A stretch of DNA of 64,000 bases from Desulfatibacillum alkenivorans DSM 16219 (GTDB taxonomy: Bacteria > Desulfobacterota > Desulfobacteria > Desulfobacterales > Desulfatibacillaceae). Each line of letters begins with the position of its first letter. The stretch's first letter is position 1. The stretch covers positions 86,325-150,324 of the forward strand of contig NZ_FQZU01000010.1 of assembly GCF_900142135.1 (NCBI RefSeq), given 5' to 3'. The notes under the pieces are model-generated. The model saw only the letters and a list, made by a program, of their open reading frames with translations. It was not told the origin of the DNA and did no database searches. A program made the translations under genes and the position numbers. Below are positions 1-8,876 of this stretch, piece after piece.

Positions 1-690
1 CTTTTCCACCAGAGCGCCCACCGGGCACGCCTGGACGCATTCGCCGCAGTACACGCAGAATTCGTTGGCCAGGGGATAGGAGGCGTCCTTGTCGTTGCGG
101 TTCCAATCGATGGCCAGGTTGACTTGCACCTCGTTGCAGGCCGCTTCGCAGCGTCCGCACTTGATGCAGCGGGAGTAGTCCCTCACAAAGAAGGGGTTGG
201 CCAAATCCTTGGGGTATTCCTTGTCCGAAGGAATGTTCTGGCCCTGCACCTGGTATTTGAAAGCCAGGTCCTGCAGCCGGCAGTCTCCCCAGACCGGGCA
301 GAGATCCGTGGTTTCGTCGGATTTCTGGGCGCCCAATTGAAAATCAGTCCAAGCTGCGTCGCTGGTTCCGCACACCGCGCAATTATGATTGCCGGTGTCG
401 AGCATGTTTTGGATCGCCTCTTTACGGGCTTTGATGACCGTAGGAGACTCGGTGCGGACGTTCATCCATACGTCTGCCGGGGTTTCACAGGCGCGAAGCA
501 TTTGCACGCCTTTTTCCCCGCCGGCGACTTCCACCACGCAAACTCCGCAGCCGCCGTTGGACGTCGCCCTTTTGAGATAGCACAGGGTGGGGATGTCCAG
601 GCTGTTAGCCTGCGCAACGTCCAGGATGGTTTGCCCCTCGCGAAAAGGAAAGCTCCTGCCGTTGATAGTGATATTGCCTTTTGATTTCAT
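1..690 (-). CDS. NuoG/HydA-type iron-sulfur protein, N-terminal part (cut by window edge)
   Basis: The first 230 codons are present and the gene continues past the left edge. ATG at 690 is preceded by a GAGGTG ribosome site. Residues 1-75 form a plant-type 2Fe-2S domain with Cys 37, 48, 51 and 68. A His-Cys region follows (His102, Cys104, Cys107, Cys131, Cys137). Two 4Fe-4S motifs come next (Cys 175/178/181/185 and 222/225/228/232). This order is typical of NuoG, of NAD-linked [FeFe] hydrogenase alpha subunits and of NAD-linked formate dehydrogenases. The part that would separate these lies outside the window, so the catalytic module is unknown. It is expected to be a cytoplasmic electron-transfer subunit. 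A terminator-like hairpin sits between its likely promoter and its start codon. Confidence 0.85.
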   Translation of the reverse strand, partial: MKSKGNITINGRSFPFREGQTILDVAQANSLDIPTLCYLKRATSNGGCGVCVVEVAGGEKGVQMLRACETPADVWMNVRTESPTVIKARKEAIQNMLDTGNHNCAVCGTSDAAWTDFQLGAQKSDETTDLCPVWGDCRLQDLAFKYQVQGQNIPSDKEYPKDLANPFFVRDYSRCIKCGRCEAACNEVQVNLAIDWNRNDKDASYPLANEFCVYCGECVQACPVGALVEK

Positions 691-706
691 AACACCTCGG
701 TGATGC

Positions 707-743
707 AAAAAAAAGGGGCGGCCTGCCGTGCGCCGCCGGCCCC
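707..743 (-). terminator. Terminator-like hairpin in the leader of the NuoG-like gene (possible attenuator)
   Basis: Read on the minus strand, a GC-rich stem (GGGGC paired with GCCCC, with further inner GC pairs) is followed at once by eight T residues, 17 nt before the start codon. Upstream on the same strand is a -35-like TTGACA (complement at 828-833) and an AT-rich stretch with TATAAT, though the spacing to TATAAT is only 13 nt. Such an RNA would meet the terminator before the gene. Attenuation is inferred. Confidence 0.5.
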
Positions 744-1041
744 ATTAACATTTAAATCCTACTCCAGGGGGACTGAAACCACACCCCGTAAATTGCAGCA
801 TCATTGATATATTATATCTATAGGCGTTGTCAATTGGGATGCGTTTAATCAATTTTGACATAACGGAAAAAGTAATGAGAATTCCGTTCTTGCCTTCCTG
901 GCCCTGTCGTGGTATCGCCAATACCGGTGAAAAGTCCGCCGGGGAGGGACTGGCTGGACGTTTTCATGGGTTGGCCGCAAAAGCGGTGAAGTCAATATTC
1001 AATAACCCGTAAGGGTAAGCATACAACAGGAGAAAATACCG

Positions 1042-3060
1042 GTGTTAACAGCGTTTTTAGTCTTGGGAGTCCTGGGGTTGATTATTGGAGTCGGACTGGC
1101 TGCTGCTTCCAAAATCTTTTATGTCTATGTGGACCCGCTGGTTCTTGCGATTGACGACGTTCTTCCCGGCGCCAACTGCGGCGGCTGCGGCATGCCGGGA
1201 TGTTCGGCCAACGCCGAGGCCATCGTCGCAGGCAAAGCGTCTCCCGCCAGTTGCGTAGCTGGAGGCGAGGACTTGGCGGCGGCCATCGCCGCCATCATGG
1301 GCGTTTCCGTGGCTGCCACGGAGCCGGACATCGCCAAGCCCGGCTGCTATTACGGCGTGAAGGACGCGGCGACCAAATTTACGTACGAGGGCATTCAGGA
1401 CTGCCGGGCTGCGGCCATGATCAACGGCGGCATGAAAGAATGCACCGTGGGGTGTCTTGGCTTGGGAAGCTGCGTCAAGGCCTGTCCTTTCGGCGCTTTG
1501 GAAATGGGCGAAGACGGCCTGCCGAGAGTCATTGCCGAGAAATGCACCGGCTGCGGCACTTGCGAAAGAACCTGCCCCAAAGGCATTATCAACATGTCCT
1601 CGGTCACCCGCCGCATTATCAAGGAATACACCACCAATGACTGCACCACGCCGTGCCAGCGCGCATGTCCCGCAGGCATCAACATTCGCGGCTATGTGGG
1701 CGCCATTGCGGAAGAAAAATTTGAGGATGCGGTTCTGATCATCAAGGAGCGCAACCCCTTCCCGGCGGTCATTGGAAGAATCTGCCCCCATCCCTGCGAG
1801 ACGGAATGCCGCAGGAATCTGGTGGACGAGTCCGTGGCCATCAACTACTGCAAACGTTTTGCAGCCGACTTTGAGATGAAGTCCGGCAAACGCCTTCTGC
1901 CCTACAAAGCTCCCGAGACCGGCAAGCGCGTCGCTGTGGCCGGCGGCGGCATCCAGGGCCTGACGGCGGCTTTCTTCCTGGCTCGTTTGGGCCACGCTCC
2001 CACGGTGCTGGAAGCCACCGACACTCTGGGCGGCCTCCTGCGTACGGCCATTCCGGAAAACCGTTTGTCCCAAAAGGTTTTTGACTGGGAGATCCAGGGC
2101 ATCCTGGATATGGGCGTGGACGCCCAGATGAATACCGCCTTGGGCCGCGACGCCTCCGTGGCCGAATTGCTGGCCGAAGGGTACGACGCCGTTCTGGCCG
2201 CCCCCGGCGGTTGGGACGGAAGGCTGAGCAGGCCTGAGGACAAGGAGCCCAAACAGGTGCTGCCCAACACCAACCTGTTGATCGACGTGGCCAAAGACGC
2301 GGGCTCCGTAACCTGGGGCGACAGCGCAATCTTTGTGGGCGGCGGCGCAGCCGTGGTGGATATTGCAGCCCAGACCAAGGCCAAGGAAAAGACCCTGGTG
2401 CTCAGAGGCGCCGCAGACGACGCCTTGATCGCCAAAGCCAAGGAAAAAGGCGTGAAGCTGGTTCAGAATTCCGCTGTCACCCGACTGTTCGGTCAGGATG
2501 CGGAGTTGAAGCAGGTGGAGATCATGGATCTCACTTCCAGCGAAAAACAGGTCGTATCCTGCAGCAACCTGATTCTCGGCTCCGGCCGCGCTCCTGAAAT
2601 GGTGTTCATCCGCAAGCCTGCGGAATCCGACGGAACCGAACCGCCGGCCGTTCCCGCTGACGGACCTGTGAAATGGATCGGTGCGCCTCCTTACAAAAAG
2701 CCCAAGGACGACTTCACCCCCGGCCTGCTTGCTCCGGCCGATCCGGTCAGCGATTACTCCGCGGCCGTGGAAGCCATTGGCGCCGGACGCCGGGCCGCGG
2801 CATCGGTCCACATGGTCATGAACGGCGAAGACGCCTTCCTGCCCGAGAATGTGGTTACGCCTTCGGTCTACGTCCAGGATGTTTTCATGCTGGACGCCGT
2901 GCCGCCTATTCCCAGGGAGATCATGCCCTTGCAGAAGACGGGAACGGAAGACGCTCCGGAGCTGGAAAAAGGCTACCCCAAAGAGCAGGCGGTGGCCGAG
3001 GCCTCCCGCTGCCTCCAGTGCGGCCTTATCTGCTACCAGAAAGGCAAAAGGGCGGCGTAA
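1042..3060 (+). CDS. RnfB-like iron-sulfur protein fused to a GltD-type FAD oxidoreductase
   Basis: 672 residues from a GTG start with AGGAG at 1027-1031. Residues 1-30 form one membrane helix, followed by the RnfB-type Fe-S domain (CGGCGMPGC and a further Cys). Two 4Fe-4S ferredoxin motifs follow near residues 135-185. From about residue 200 the protein resembles the small subunit of glutamate synthase: a CxxxCP Fe-S domain with NPFPAVIGRICPHPCE, then an FAD site (VAVAGGGIQGL near 295) and a second nucleotide fold (FVGGGAAVVD). A last Cys pair lies near the C-terminus (CLQCGLIC). In Rnf complexes RnfB carries electrons between ferredoxin and membrane subunits. The fusion suggests coupling a pyridine nucleotide or quinone pool to ferredoxin-like carriers. 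No other rnf genes are in the window. Confidence 0.85.
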   Translation: MLTAFLVLGVLGLIIGVGLAAASKIFYVYVDPLVLAIDDVLPGANCGGCGMPGCSANAEAIVAGKASPASCVAGGEDLAAAIAAIMGVSVAATEPDIAKPGCYYGVKDAATKFTYEGIQDCRAAAMINGGMKECTVGCLGLGSCVKACPFGALEMGEDGLPRVIAEKCTGCGTCERTCPKGIINMSSVTRRIIKEYTTNDCTTPCQRACPAGINIRGYVGAIAEEKFEDAVLIIKERNPFPAVIGRICPHPCETECRRNLVDESVAINYCKRFAADFEMKSGKRLLPYKAPETGKRVAVAGGGIQGLTAAFFLARLGHAPTVLEATDTLGGLLRTAIPENRLSQKVFDWEIQGILDMGVDAQMNTALGRDASVAELLAEGYDAVLAAPGGWDGRLSRPEDKEPKQVLPNTNLLIDVAKDAGSVTWGDSAIFVGGGAAVVDIAAQTKAKEKTLVLRGAADDALIAKAKEKGVKLVQNSAVTRLFGQDAELKQVEIMDLTSSEKQVVSCSNLILGSGRAPEMVFIRKPAESDGTEPPAVPADGPVKWIGAPPYKKPKDDFTPGLLAPADPVSDYSAAVEAIGAGRRAAASVHMVMNGEDAFLPENVVTPSVYVQDVFMLDAVPPIPREIMPLQKTGTEDAPELEKGYPKEQAVAEASRCLQCGLICYQKGKRAA

Positions 3061-3080
3061 GCATTTATAAATGAACATCA

Positions 3081-3120
3081 AACCGGGAGGCGGCCTCAAA
3101 GCCCCTCCCGGTTTTTTTTT
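3081..3120 (+). terminator. Rho-independent terminator after the RnfB-like gene
   Basis: AACCGGGAGG (3081-3090) pairs perfectly with CCTCCCGGTT (3104-3113) and is followed by a run of T residues to 3120. It lies 20 nt after the stop codon. Confidence 0.9.
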
Positions 3121-3249
3121 CGCCCGGACTTTCGCCCCGCCCCCAACCTCCTTGCAATAATTCTCAAAAGGGTTATATTTATTTGTGTACGGTTTGCTTA
3201 AAACCGGAGCTATCAACCCGGGCTGCTCCCGCGAAACGGAAGGTGTAAA

Positions 3250-3729
3250 ATGGCGGACGATATCGGCGTTGTAGTCGGCGTGTACGGAAAAAAAGTCAGG
3301 GTGAAATCCCACAGAAATGAATGCTGCGACCATTGCGAAGCCCGGGACGGTTGCCGGGTGATGGGCGGCGGCAAGGATATGTTTTTTGAGGTGGAAAACA
3401 GCCTTAACGCCCAAATGGGCGATCAGGTCAAGGTCCGGGTTTCGGACAAAGCCTTTTTAAAAGCCATCTTTCTGGTGTACGTCATTCCCATGATCGCTTT
3501 TATCGGCGGCGCCTTTTGGGGCAACAGCCTGGGCGAGCCCCTGGGCATGGATCCTTCCGCCACGGCGGCCCTGGCCGCCTTTGGATTGATGGGCGCAGTC
3601 TTTGCTGTGGTGCGCGTGATCGGCAATAGGCTTGGCCAAAAAGCCGGCTACAAACCCAGGATGGTCTGCATTACCGCCAAGGCTGGAGACGTCCAGGAAT
3701 TCGCCCCTGCTTCCTGCCCCAGTGAATAA
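3250..3729 (+). CDS. RseC/MucC-family (SoxR-reducing system) membrane protein
   Basis: 159 residues with GGAAGGTG before the ATG. The N-terminal soluble part has the family's cysteine cluster (CCDHCEARDGC, residues 19-29). Two hydrophobic segments follow (about 78-97 and 103-120), then a short cytoplasmic tail. RseC proteins are often found near Rnf genes and take part in reducing SoxR or in envelope signalling. Here it follows the RnfB-like fusion, which fits a redox-accessory role. It is separated from that gene by a terminator, so it probably has its own promoter in 3121-3249. The family is clear but its exact function in this organism is not. Confidence 0.8.
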   Translation: MADDIGVVVGVYGKKVRVKSHRNECCDHCEARDGCRVMGGGKDMFFEVENSLNAQMGDQVKVRVSDKAFLKAIFLVYVIPMIAFIGGAFWGNSLGEPLGMDPSATAALAAFGLMGAVFAVVRVIGNRLGQKAGYKPRMVCITAKAGDVQEFAPASCPSE

Positions 3730-3764
3730 CGCATTACTCGCAAAAATCGATTATCCAATAAAGA

Positions 3765-3799
3765 AAGGCCTTCTCATTTTTTGGGAAGGCCTTAATATT
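3765..3799. terminator. Hairpin terminator after the RseC-family gene
   Basis: AAGGCCTTC (3765-3773) pairs with GAAGGCCTT (3785-3793). A T-rich stretch follows on the plus side (AATATTT). The U-tract is weak, so efficiency is uncertain. Confidence 0.6.
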
Positions 3800-3883
3800 T
3801 CTTACGATTCCTTCTTTGCTCTCACAGCCCGCCCTGCGCGTGGATGAGGGGAAAAATCAAGATCACACCCCTTGAAACCATGC

Positions 3884-4105
3884 TTTGTTGGGTTTCGCAG
3901 CAGCGATGCAAACCTCACAATGCCTTTAGGCAAGACTCATTTTCTTCGATTTAATTGGCTATTTCCGTGCTCTACCCAACCTACGTCTCATCATGGCGCG
4001 ACGTAGGTTGGGTAGAGCTTTCGGAATATTTCCCACAAAGGCTGCCCATTTTTCGCCGGTAAGAATCCAACGCCGGATGCATATGTGCGAAACCCAACAT
4101 ATGGA
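3884..4105. repeat. Nested palindromic repeat, family C, copy 1
   Basis: An element of about 220 bp in a gene-free stretch (3730-4198). Its ends carry TTGGGTTTCGC (from 3889) and the complement GCGAAACCCAA (to 4097). At the centre a perfect 19-bp inverted repeat (3969-3987 with 4000-4018, core CTACCCAACCTACG) encloses a 12-nt loop. A second copy with the same order of parts lies at 30778-30993. The words GTAGGTTGGGT and GAAACCCAACA resemble widely dispersed bacterial REP-type repeats. No transposase is adjacent, so it looks like a non-autonomous or REP-like unit. Confidence 0.8.
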
Positions 4106-4198
4106 TTTCCACTCCAAAAGAATACTTCCACCCTTGCAGATCGTCACCACCGCAAAGATGATCCGCTCTACAGGGTTGAGTGCAAGCTGGAATAAAGG

Positions 4199-5260
4199 TT
4201 AACCTTCCTCGTAGCGAAAGATGTTTCCCTCGAAATTGCGGACCAGGACGGCGTTTTTCTCCCGGCCCACGATGCTTTCGGGCAGGGGGGCTTTGCCGCC
4301 GCCTCCGGGAAGGTCCACCACGTAATGGGGGATGGCCGTGCCGGGAATGCCTCCCCTCAAGGCCTGCATGAGTTGAACGCCCCGGCTTATGGGAACGTGA
4401 AAATGGGCCGCGCCTTTCACCCGGTCCAATTGATGCAGATAATACGGCCTGACGCGAATCCTCAGCAATTCCTCCATCAACTCCCGCAATACCGCCTCGC
4501 CGTCGTTCACTCCCTTTAACAGCACGGTCTGGCAGCCTAAAGGGATCCCCTGATTGGCCAGGATGCGGCATGCCTCCTCCGATTCCGGCGTTATCTCTCT
4601 GGGGTGGTTAAACTGGATGTTCATGTACAGGGGGTGAAACTTTGCCAAACCTTTGGCCAGCTCCGGCGTAATTCTTTGGGGCAGAACGCCGGGAACCCGG
4701 GAATGTATGCGCAAAGTGCGGATGTGGTTGATGGAGCGAAGCCGGCCCAGCAGGTCCAGGAGCTTTTCGTCCTCCATCACCAGGGGATCGCCGCCGGAAA
4801 GCACCACTTCCCGGATTTCCTTGTTGGACCGGATATAGTCCACGCCCAGGGCGAGGGCTTCGGCCGTGACCGGTTTTACGCCGCCCACTTTGCGTTTTCT
4901 CAGGCAATGGCGGCAGTATACGGCGCAGCGGTTTTCCACTTGAAACAATACGTGATGGGGATAGCGATGGATCAGGCCCGGAACGGGAGACTGGTCTTCT
5001 TCGCACAAGGGGTCGGGGGACAGGCCCGCGTCGGAAAGTTCCTCAACACTGGGTATGACCTGCCGGGCGATGGGATCGTTTTGCTCGCGAATCAGGGACA
5101 GGAAGTGCCTGGTGATCCGCATGGGATAGGTTTCCGCGGCCTTTCCCAGGGCCTGAAGGTCCACGGGGAGGACTCGGGACAACCCGTCCGGGGCGGCCAC
5201 GCATTCCGCCATGGCCTGGCGCCAGGGAGGAAGGGAGGACGTGACGGAGCTATCTTTCAT
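4199..5260 (-). CDS. KamA-family radical SAM protein (lysine 2,3-aminomutase-like)
   Basis: 353 residues. The radical SAM cluster CAVYCRHCLRKRK (CxxxCxxC, near residue 112) and the following EVVLSGGDPL motif match the lysine 2,3-aminomutase/EpmB family, as does the C-terminal half with the PYYLHQLDRVKG segment. Known members are PLP- and SAM-dependent amino-group mutases acting on free lysine (KamA/AblA, an osmolyte pathway) or on EF-P lysine (EpmB). Its length fits the shorter members. There is no ablB or epmA beside it, so the substrate cannot be fixed. It starts 10 nt after the epimerase stop and has no clear ribosome site, which suggests translational coupling. Confidence 0.85.
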   Translation of the reverse strand: MKDSSVTSSLPPWRQAMAECVAAPDGLSRVLPVDLQALGKAAETYPMRITRHFLSLIREQNDPIARQVIPSVEELSDAGLSPDPLCEEDQSPVPGLIHRYPHHVLFQVENRCAVYCRHCLRKRKVGGVKPVTAEALALGVDYIRSNKEIREVVLSGGDPLVMEDEKLLDLLGRLRSINHIRTLRIHSRVPGVLPQRITPELAKGLAKFHPLYMNIQFNHPREITPESEEACRILANQGIPLGCQTVLLKGVNDGEAVLRELMEELLRIRVRPYYLHQLDRVKGAAHFHVPISRGVQLMQALRGGIPGTAIPHYVVDLPGGGGKAPLPESIVGREKNAVLVRNFEGNIFRYEEG

Positions 5261-5270
5261 AACAAAAGAA

Positions 5271-6176
5271 CTACGCCTGCTTGAGCAGGTGCTCCAGGGC
5301 CGGCAGCATTTCAGGGTGTTTGAACGTAAAGCCCGCGTCCAGCAGGCGTTGGGGAATCACCCTTTGCCCATGGAGCAGGGTGTCGCCGAACTCGCCCATG
5401 ATCAGCTTGAGCATAAAGCCGGGAACCGGTATGAAAGCGGGGCGTCTCAACGCCTTGCCCAGGGCTTTTGCCATGCCTTTGTTGGTGACCGGATTGGGCG
5501 CGGTAAAGTTAAAAACGCCTTCCAGTTCCTTGTTTTCCAGGAGGAACACAAAAGCGGAGGTCAGGTCGTTTGCGTGAATCCAAGAAAACCATTGTTTGCC
5601 GCTTCCCAAAGGCCCCCCAAGGCCGAATTTGAAGGGCGGGATCATTTGCTCCAGGGCGCCGCCGTGGGCCTGCATAACCACCCCGAAACGGGTGATCAGA
5701 CGGCGCACCTTTTTGGCTTCGGCCTTGGCGGCCTCCGCCTCCCAGTCCTGGCAGACCAGGCTTAGAAAGTCGTCTCCGGGGGGAGAGTCTTCGGTCAGTT
5801 CTTCGTCTCCGGTAAAGCCGTAATATCCTGCGGCCGAGGTGTTGATGAATGTGAATGAAGGATTTTCCGGCAAGGCTTCCACCACCCGGCGGGTGGTGAG
5901 GATGCGGGAATCCAGGATGTCCTGCTTGTATTGCGGGTTCCACCGGCGGAAGATGGTCACGCCGGCGAGATTGACCACCGCATCGTGGTCGTGCAGGGCC
6001 TGCTGCCACGATCCCGGCTCTTGGGCGTCTGCGCTTACGTAATGATATTTGTCGTGTTCTATTCGGCCTTTTCCCCGGCCTCTGGCCATGGCGGTCACAT
6101 AGTGGCCTTTTTCCAGCAGCTTCCTGGACAAAAGAGTCCCCACAAAGCCGGTGCCGCCGACTATGAATACTTTCAT
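5271..6176 (-). CDS. TIGR01777-family NAD(P)-dependent epimerase-like protein
   Basis: 301 residues with the Rossmann motif GGTGFVG at the N-terminus and an extended short-chain-dehydrogenase fold: NLAG near residue 67, NTSAAGYYG with the family's YYG signature, then RFGVVM and the WIHANDL segment. This is the YfcH/SulA-like epimerase family, whose substrate is generally unknown. AAGGGTGAT precedes the ATG. It is followed after 10 nt by the KamA-family gene, so the two are probably co-transcribed. No functional link between them is known to me. Confidence 0.85.
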   Translation of the reverse strand: MKVFIVGGTGFVGTLLSRKLLEKGHYVTAMARGRGKGRIEHDKYHYVSADAQEPGSWQQALHDHDAVVNLAGVTIFRRWNPQYKQDILDSRILTTRRVVEALPENPSFTFINTSAAGYYGFTGDEELTEDSPPGDDFLSLVCQDWEAEAAKAEAKKVRRLITRFGVVMQAHGGALEQMIPPFKFGLGGPLGSGKQWFSWIHANDLTSAFVFLLENKELEGVFNFTAPNPVTNKGMAKALGKALRRPAFIPVPGFMLKLIMGEFGDTLLHGQRVIPQRLLDAGFTFKHPEMLPALEHLLKQA

Positions 6177-6397
6177 ATATCACCCTTGTTTGAGTGGCCC
6201 GCATGAATGCGGTTTGGGCGGCCATTGCCGGAGAACCCGGCGTCAATCCGCCTCTCATCCCTGAGGTTTCATACAACAATACACTTTGTTTGCCAACCAG
6301 GTAAAGGGCGGGAGGATCAGGCCCCATCATGTTGTGGCTTTGGGCGGGATTTGGAGAGAGGGGGCGGCACATGTGCAGCCCCCTGGGATAACATGCG

Positions 6398-8485
6398 TTA
6401 TTTCACCAGCATACGCATATCCAAAGGCATAACGCCTTTTTCAAATACGCGCACCGGGTTGAGGTCAAGCTCCTGGATTTCGGGAAATCCGGCCATCAGG
6501 CAGGAGATTTGGCGCACAAGATCGACAAAGGCGCCGACGTCCGCCGGCGCCTGGCCGCGAGCCCCTTGCAGCAGTTTGTGGACTTTCAATCCGGCGAGAG
6601 CCTCCCGAACGGCGCTTCTGCGGGCCGGACAGGGGATGGTTGCTAGGTCTTTGAAGATTTCCATGTAGATTCCGCCCATGCCGAAGACGATGACCGGGCC
6701 GAACACCTCGTCCCTTTTTGCGCCGATGAACAGGTCGTGTCCTTTGGGCGCCATTTCGGCGATGCGCACACCGTCGAACCGGGCTTCCGGTGCGTGGGAC
6801 TTCAGGTTGCTTCTGATGGACTCGAAGGCCTTTTTGGCTTGTTCCAAATCCTGAACGCCTACCTTCACTCCGCCCACGTCGGATTTGTGCAAGGCGTCGG
6901 GGCTGACCACCTTCATGACCACCGGAAAGGGAACGCCGTTCAAGGCCTTGTCCAATTCATCCACCGAGGCGGCCAGGGCGGATTTAGGCGCGGGGACGCC
7001 GCAGGCCTGGAGCAGTTCCATGGATTCCTCGCCCAAGGGCCCCTTATGGGCCTCCAGCCATTCCCGGGCTTCAGGAAGGCCGGCCAGATCCTCAACCCCC
7101 TGGCAGTCCTTCATTTGCTTTTGGCGCGTGTGATATTTCATTTGAAAGGACATGGCCCGGACCAGCTCCTCGGGGCTGTTGAAGATAGGCACGTTGATGG
7201 CCTGCTTAAACGGCGAAAGATTGGGGGTGACCAGCGCCGCGCCCAAAGGTTTGCCGGAGGAAAGAATGGCCCCCCAGGACTCCTTGGACAGGTCGGTGCG
7301 GAGCATCATCTTGAAGACGCTGTCTCCGGAAGGCATGTCCGGCGTGAAGCTTACGTACATGGCGCCGTCCACCTGGTCGGAATGCATGACCTCGCAGATG
7401 ACGTGGGCCACGAATTGGGGATCGTAGATGTCTCCCAGGTCCAGGGGGTTGGAGAATTTGATGACGCCTGCATTGGAGAAATTGCGCAAACTTTCGTAAA
7501 ACGCCTCACCGGGGTCCGCGAACTGAAAGCCGGATTCTTCACACAGGTCGGCCATCATGACGGAAAGGCCTCCGGCCGGGCTCATGACCACCACCCGGGG
7601 GCCTTTCATGGGCGGCAGCTTAAAGGCTTTGGCCACGGCCATGAAATCGTGGAAGTGCCTGATGCGGATAATGCCGGAATCCTTGCATACGGCGTCGAGG
7701 ATGTGGTCGTCGCTGCTCACGGAGGCTGTGTGGCTCATGGCCGCCTTTTTGCCGGATTCGGTGGTGTTGGATTTGAAAACCACCACGGGCTTGTTGATTT
7801 TGGAGGCCAGCTCCGCAAGCTCCCGGCCCCGGGTAATGCTTTCCAAATACATGAAAATGATTTCCGTGTCCGGGTCCTGCCCGAAGTACTCCAGAAAATC
7901 CACTTCATCCAGGTCCAGCTTGTTGCCGACGCTGGCGAATTTCGCCATGCCCAAATTTTCGGCCTTAAAATGAGTCATAATCATAAGCCCCACGCCGCCG
8001 CTTTGACTTACCACGGAAATATTTCCCAAAGGCGGCTTGACCACCGGGGCGAAAGGCAGGCAAAGGCCGTTTTTGACGTTGGCCAGGGTCAGGCCGTTGG
8101 GCCCCACAAATCGAATGCCGTATTTCCGGGCTGCATCCAGGGTTTGCTGGGCCAGATCGTCTCCATGGCCTCCGAATTCCGAAAAGCCGCCGCTGGGGAT
8201 GGCCATGCGCTTTACGCCCATTTTGCCGCAGCGCTCCACCATGTCCGGCACCAGCTTGGCCGGGATCAGGCTGTACACGATGTCCGGGATGATCGGCAAT
8301 TCCTCGATTTCACGAAACATTTTGACGCCGTCCACATAGGCGTCGTTATTCCGGCCGTTGACTCCGAATATTTGCCCCCGATAGCCCCAGCGGAGCATGT
8401 TTTCCAGGCTGAGCCGGGGGATGTTGGATTTATTGGAGGATAATCCCACCATGGCGATGGACTGGGGGTTGAACATTTTTTCCAT
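6398..8485 (-). CDS. Acetate/acyl-CoA synthetase, ADP-forming, fused alpha-beta
   Basis: The start chosen is ATG at 8485, where AAGGAG sits 8 nt upstream; an ATG at 8503 has no such site. The protein has 695 residues. Residues 1-120 form a CoA-binding Rossmann domain (MVGLSSNK). Succinyl-CoA-synthetase-like domains follow (FVGPNGL, SQSGG) with the phospho-His region SHTASVSS. The C-terminal third is an ATP-grasp domain (PVVMKVVSP, HKSDVGGVKVG, GMGGIYMEIFKD, ELDLNPV). The family interconverts acyl-CoA, ADP and phosphate with acid, CoA and ATP. In anaerobes it conserves energy at the end of acid-forming pathways or activates organic acids. It seems to be a single-gene unit. Confidence 0.88.
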   Translation of the reverse strand: MEKMFNPQSIAMVGLSSNKSNIPRLSLENMLRWGYRGQIFGVNGRNNDAYVDGVKMFREIEELPIIPDIVYSLIPAKLVPDMVERCGKMGVKRMAIPSGGFSEFGGHGDDLAQQTLDAARKYGIRFVGPNGLTLANVKNGLCLPFAPVVKPPLGNISVVSQSGGVGLMIMTHFKAENLGMAKFASVGNKLDLDEVDFLEYFGQDPDTEIIFMYLESITRGRELAELASKINKPVVVFKSNTTESGKKAAMSHTASVSSDDHILDAVCKDSGIIRIRHFHDFMAVAKAFKLPPMKGPRVVVMSPAGGLSVMMADLCEESGFQFADPGEAFYESLRNFSNAGVIKFSNPLDLGDIYDPQFVAHVICEVMHSDQVDGAMYVSFTPDMPSGDSVFKMMLRTDLSKESWGAILSSGKPLGAALVTPNLSPFKQAINVPIFNSPEELVRAMSFQMKYHTRQKQMKDCQGVEDLAGLPEAREWLEAHKGPLGEESMELLQACGVPAPKSALAASVDELDKALNGVPFPVVMKVVSPDALHKSDVGGVKVGVQDLEQAKKAFESIRSNLKSHAPEARFDGVRIAEMAPKGHDLFIGAKRDEVFGPVIVFGMGGIYMEIFKDLATIPCPARRSAVREALAGLKVHKLLQGARGQAPADVGAFVDLVRQISCLMAGFPEIQELDLNPVRVFEKGVMPLDMRMLVK

Positions 8486-8876
8486 GCGAAAGACTCCTTG
8501 CAAAAACCGGCCTGGGCTGGTCCGTCCGGGCGTTTTGCCGCCGGCCCCGGCGATTGTAAAAAAATGAGCGGCAGTCGGTGTATAACCAAAGAAGCATCAG
8601 AGGGCAAGTCCATAAAAAAGGCCTATTATGCATACTCTATTATATTGGATAGTTGCCGGAATGAATTTTCCACTATGATTTAATTACTTTTTGAGGCGAA
8701 TTCATTTTCCGCCGTTCCCAACCGTGGGCTGCTTCACATTATATTAAATGATAATAGTTGGTTATGTCAAATTTTAGGCTTGACAAAATTCTGGAAGCCG
8801 GTATCCTGTAAATCCATCAAATCCATGCAAAGGTCCGTTGCCTTACAAAGATGTTCTTGCGAAAGGGGTTCCGCCC
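8486..8876. other. Gene-free region between divergent genes
   Basis: About 390 bp separate the divergent acyl-CoA synthetase and thrombospondin-repeat genes. It is AT-rich around 8620-8790 and must hold promoters for both. I see no convincing hairpin, repeat or coding sequence. Confidence 0.5.

Noticed and set aside
827..1012. 61-codon plus-strand frame upstream of the RnfB-like gene
   Set aside because: No convincing ribosome site or recognisable motif, and it lies in the promoter region of the next gene.
1057..3414. Long minus-strand open frame of 785 codons opposite the RnfB-like gene
   Set aside because: Its frame is a product of the GC-rich codon bias of the real plus-strand gene; the plus frame has clear Fe-S and FAD motifs and the minus one has none.
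6737..8443. Plus-strand open frame of 568 codons
   Set aside because: Antisense shadow of the acyl-CoA synthetase; composition is His/Gly/Arg-rich and no domain is recognisable.
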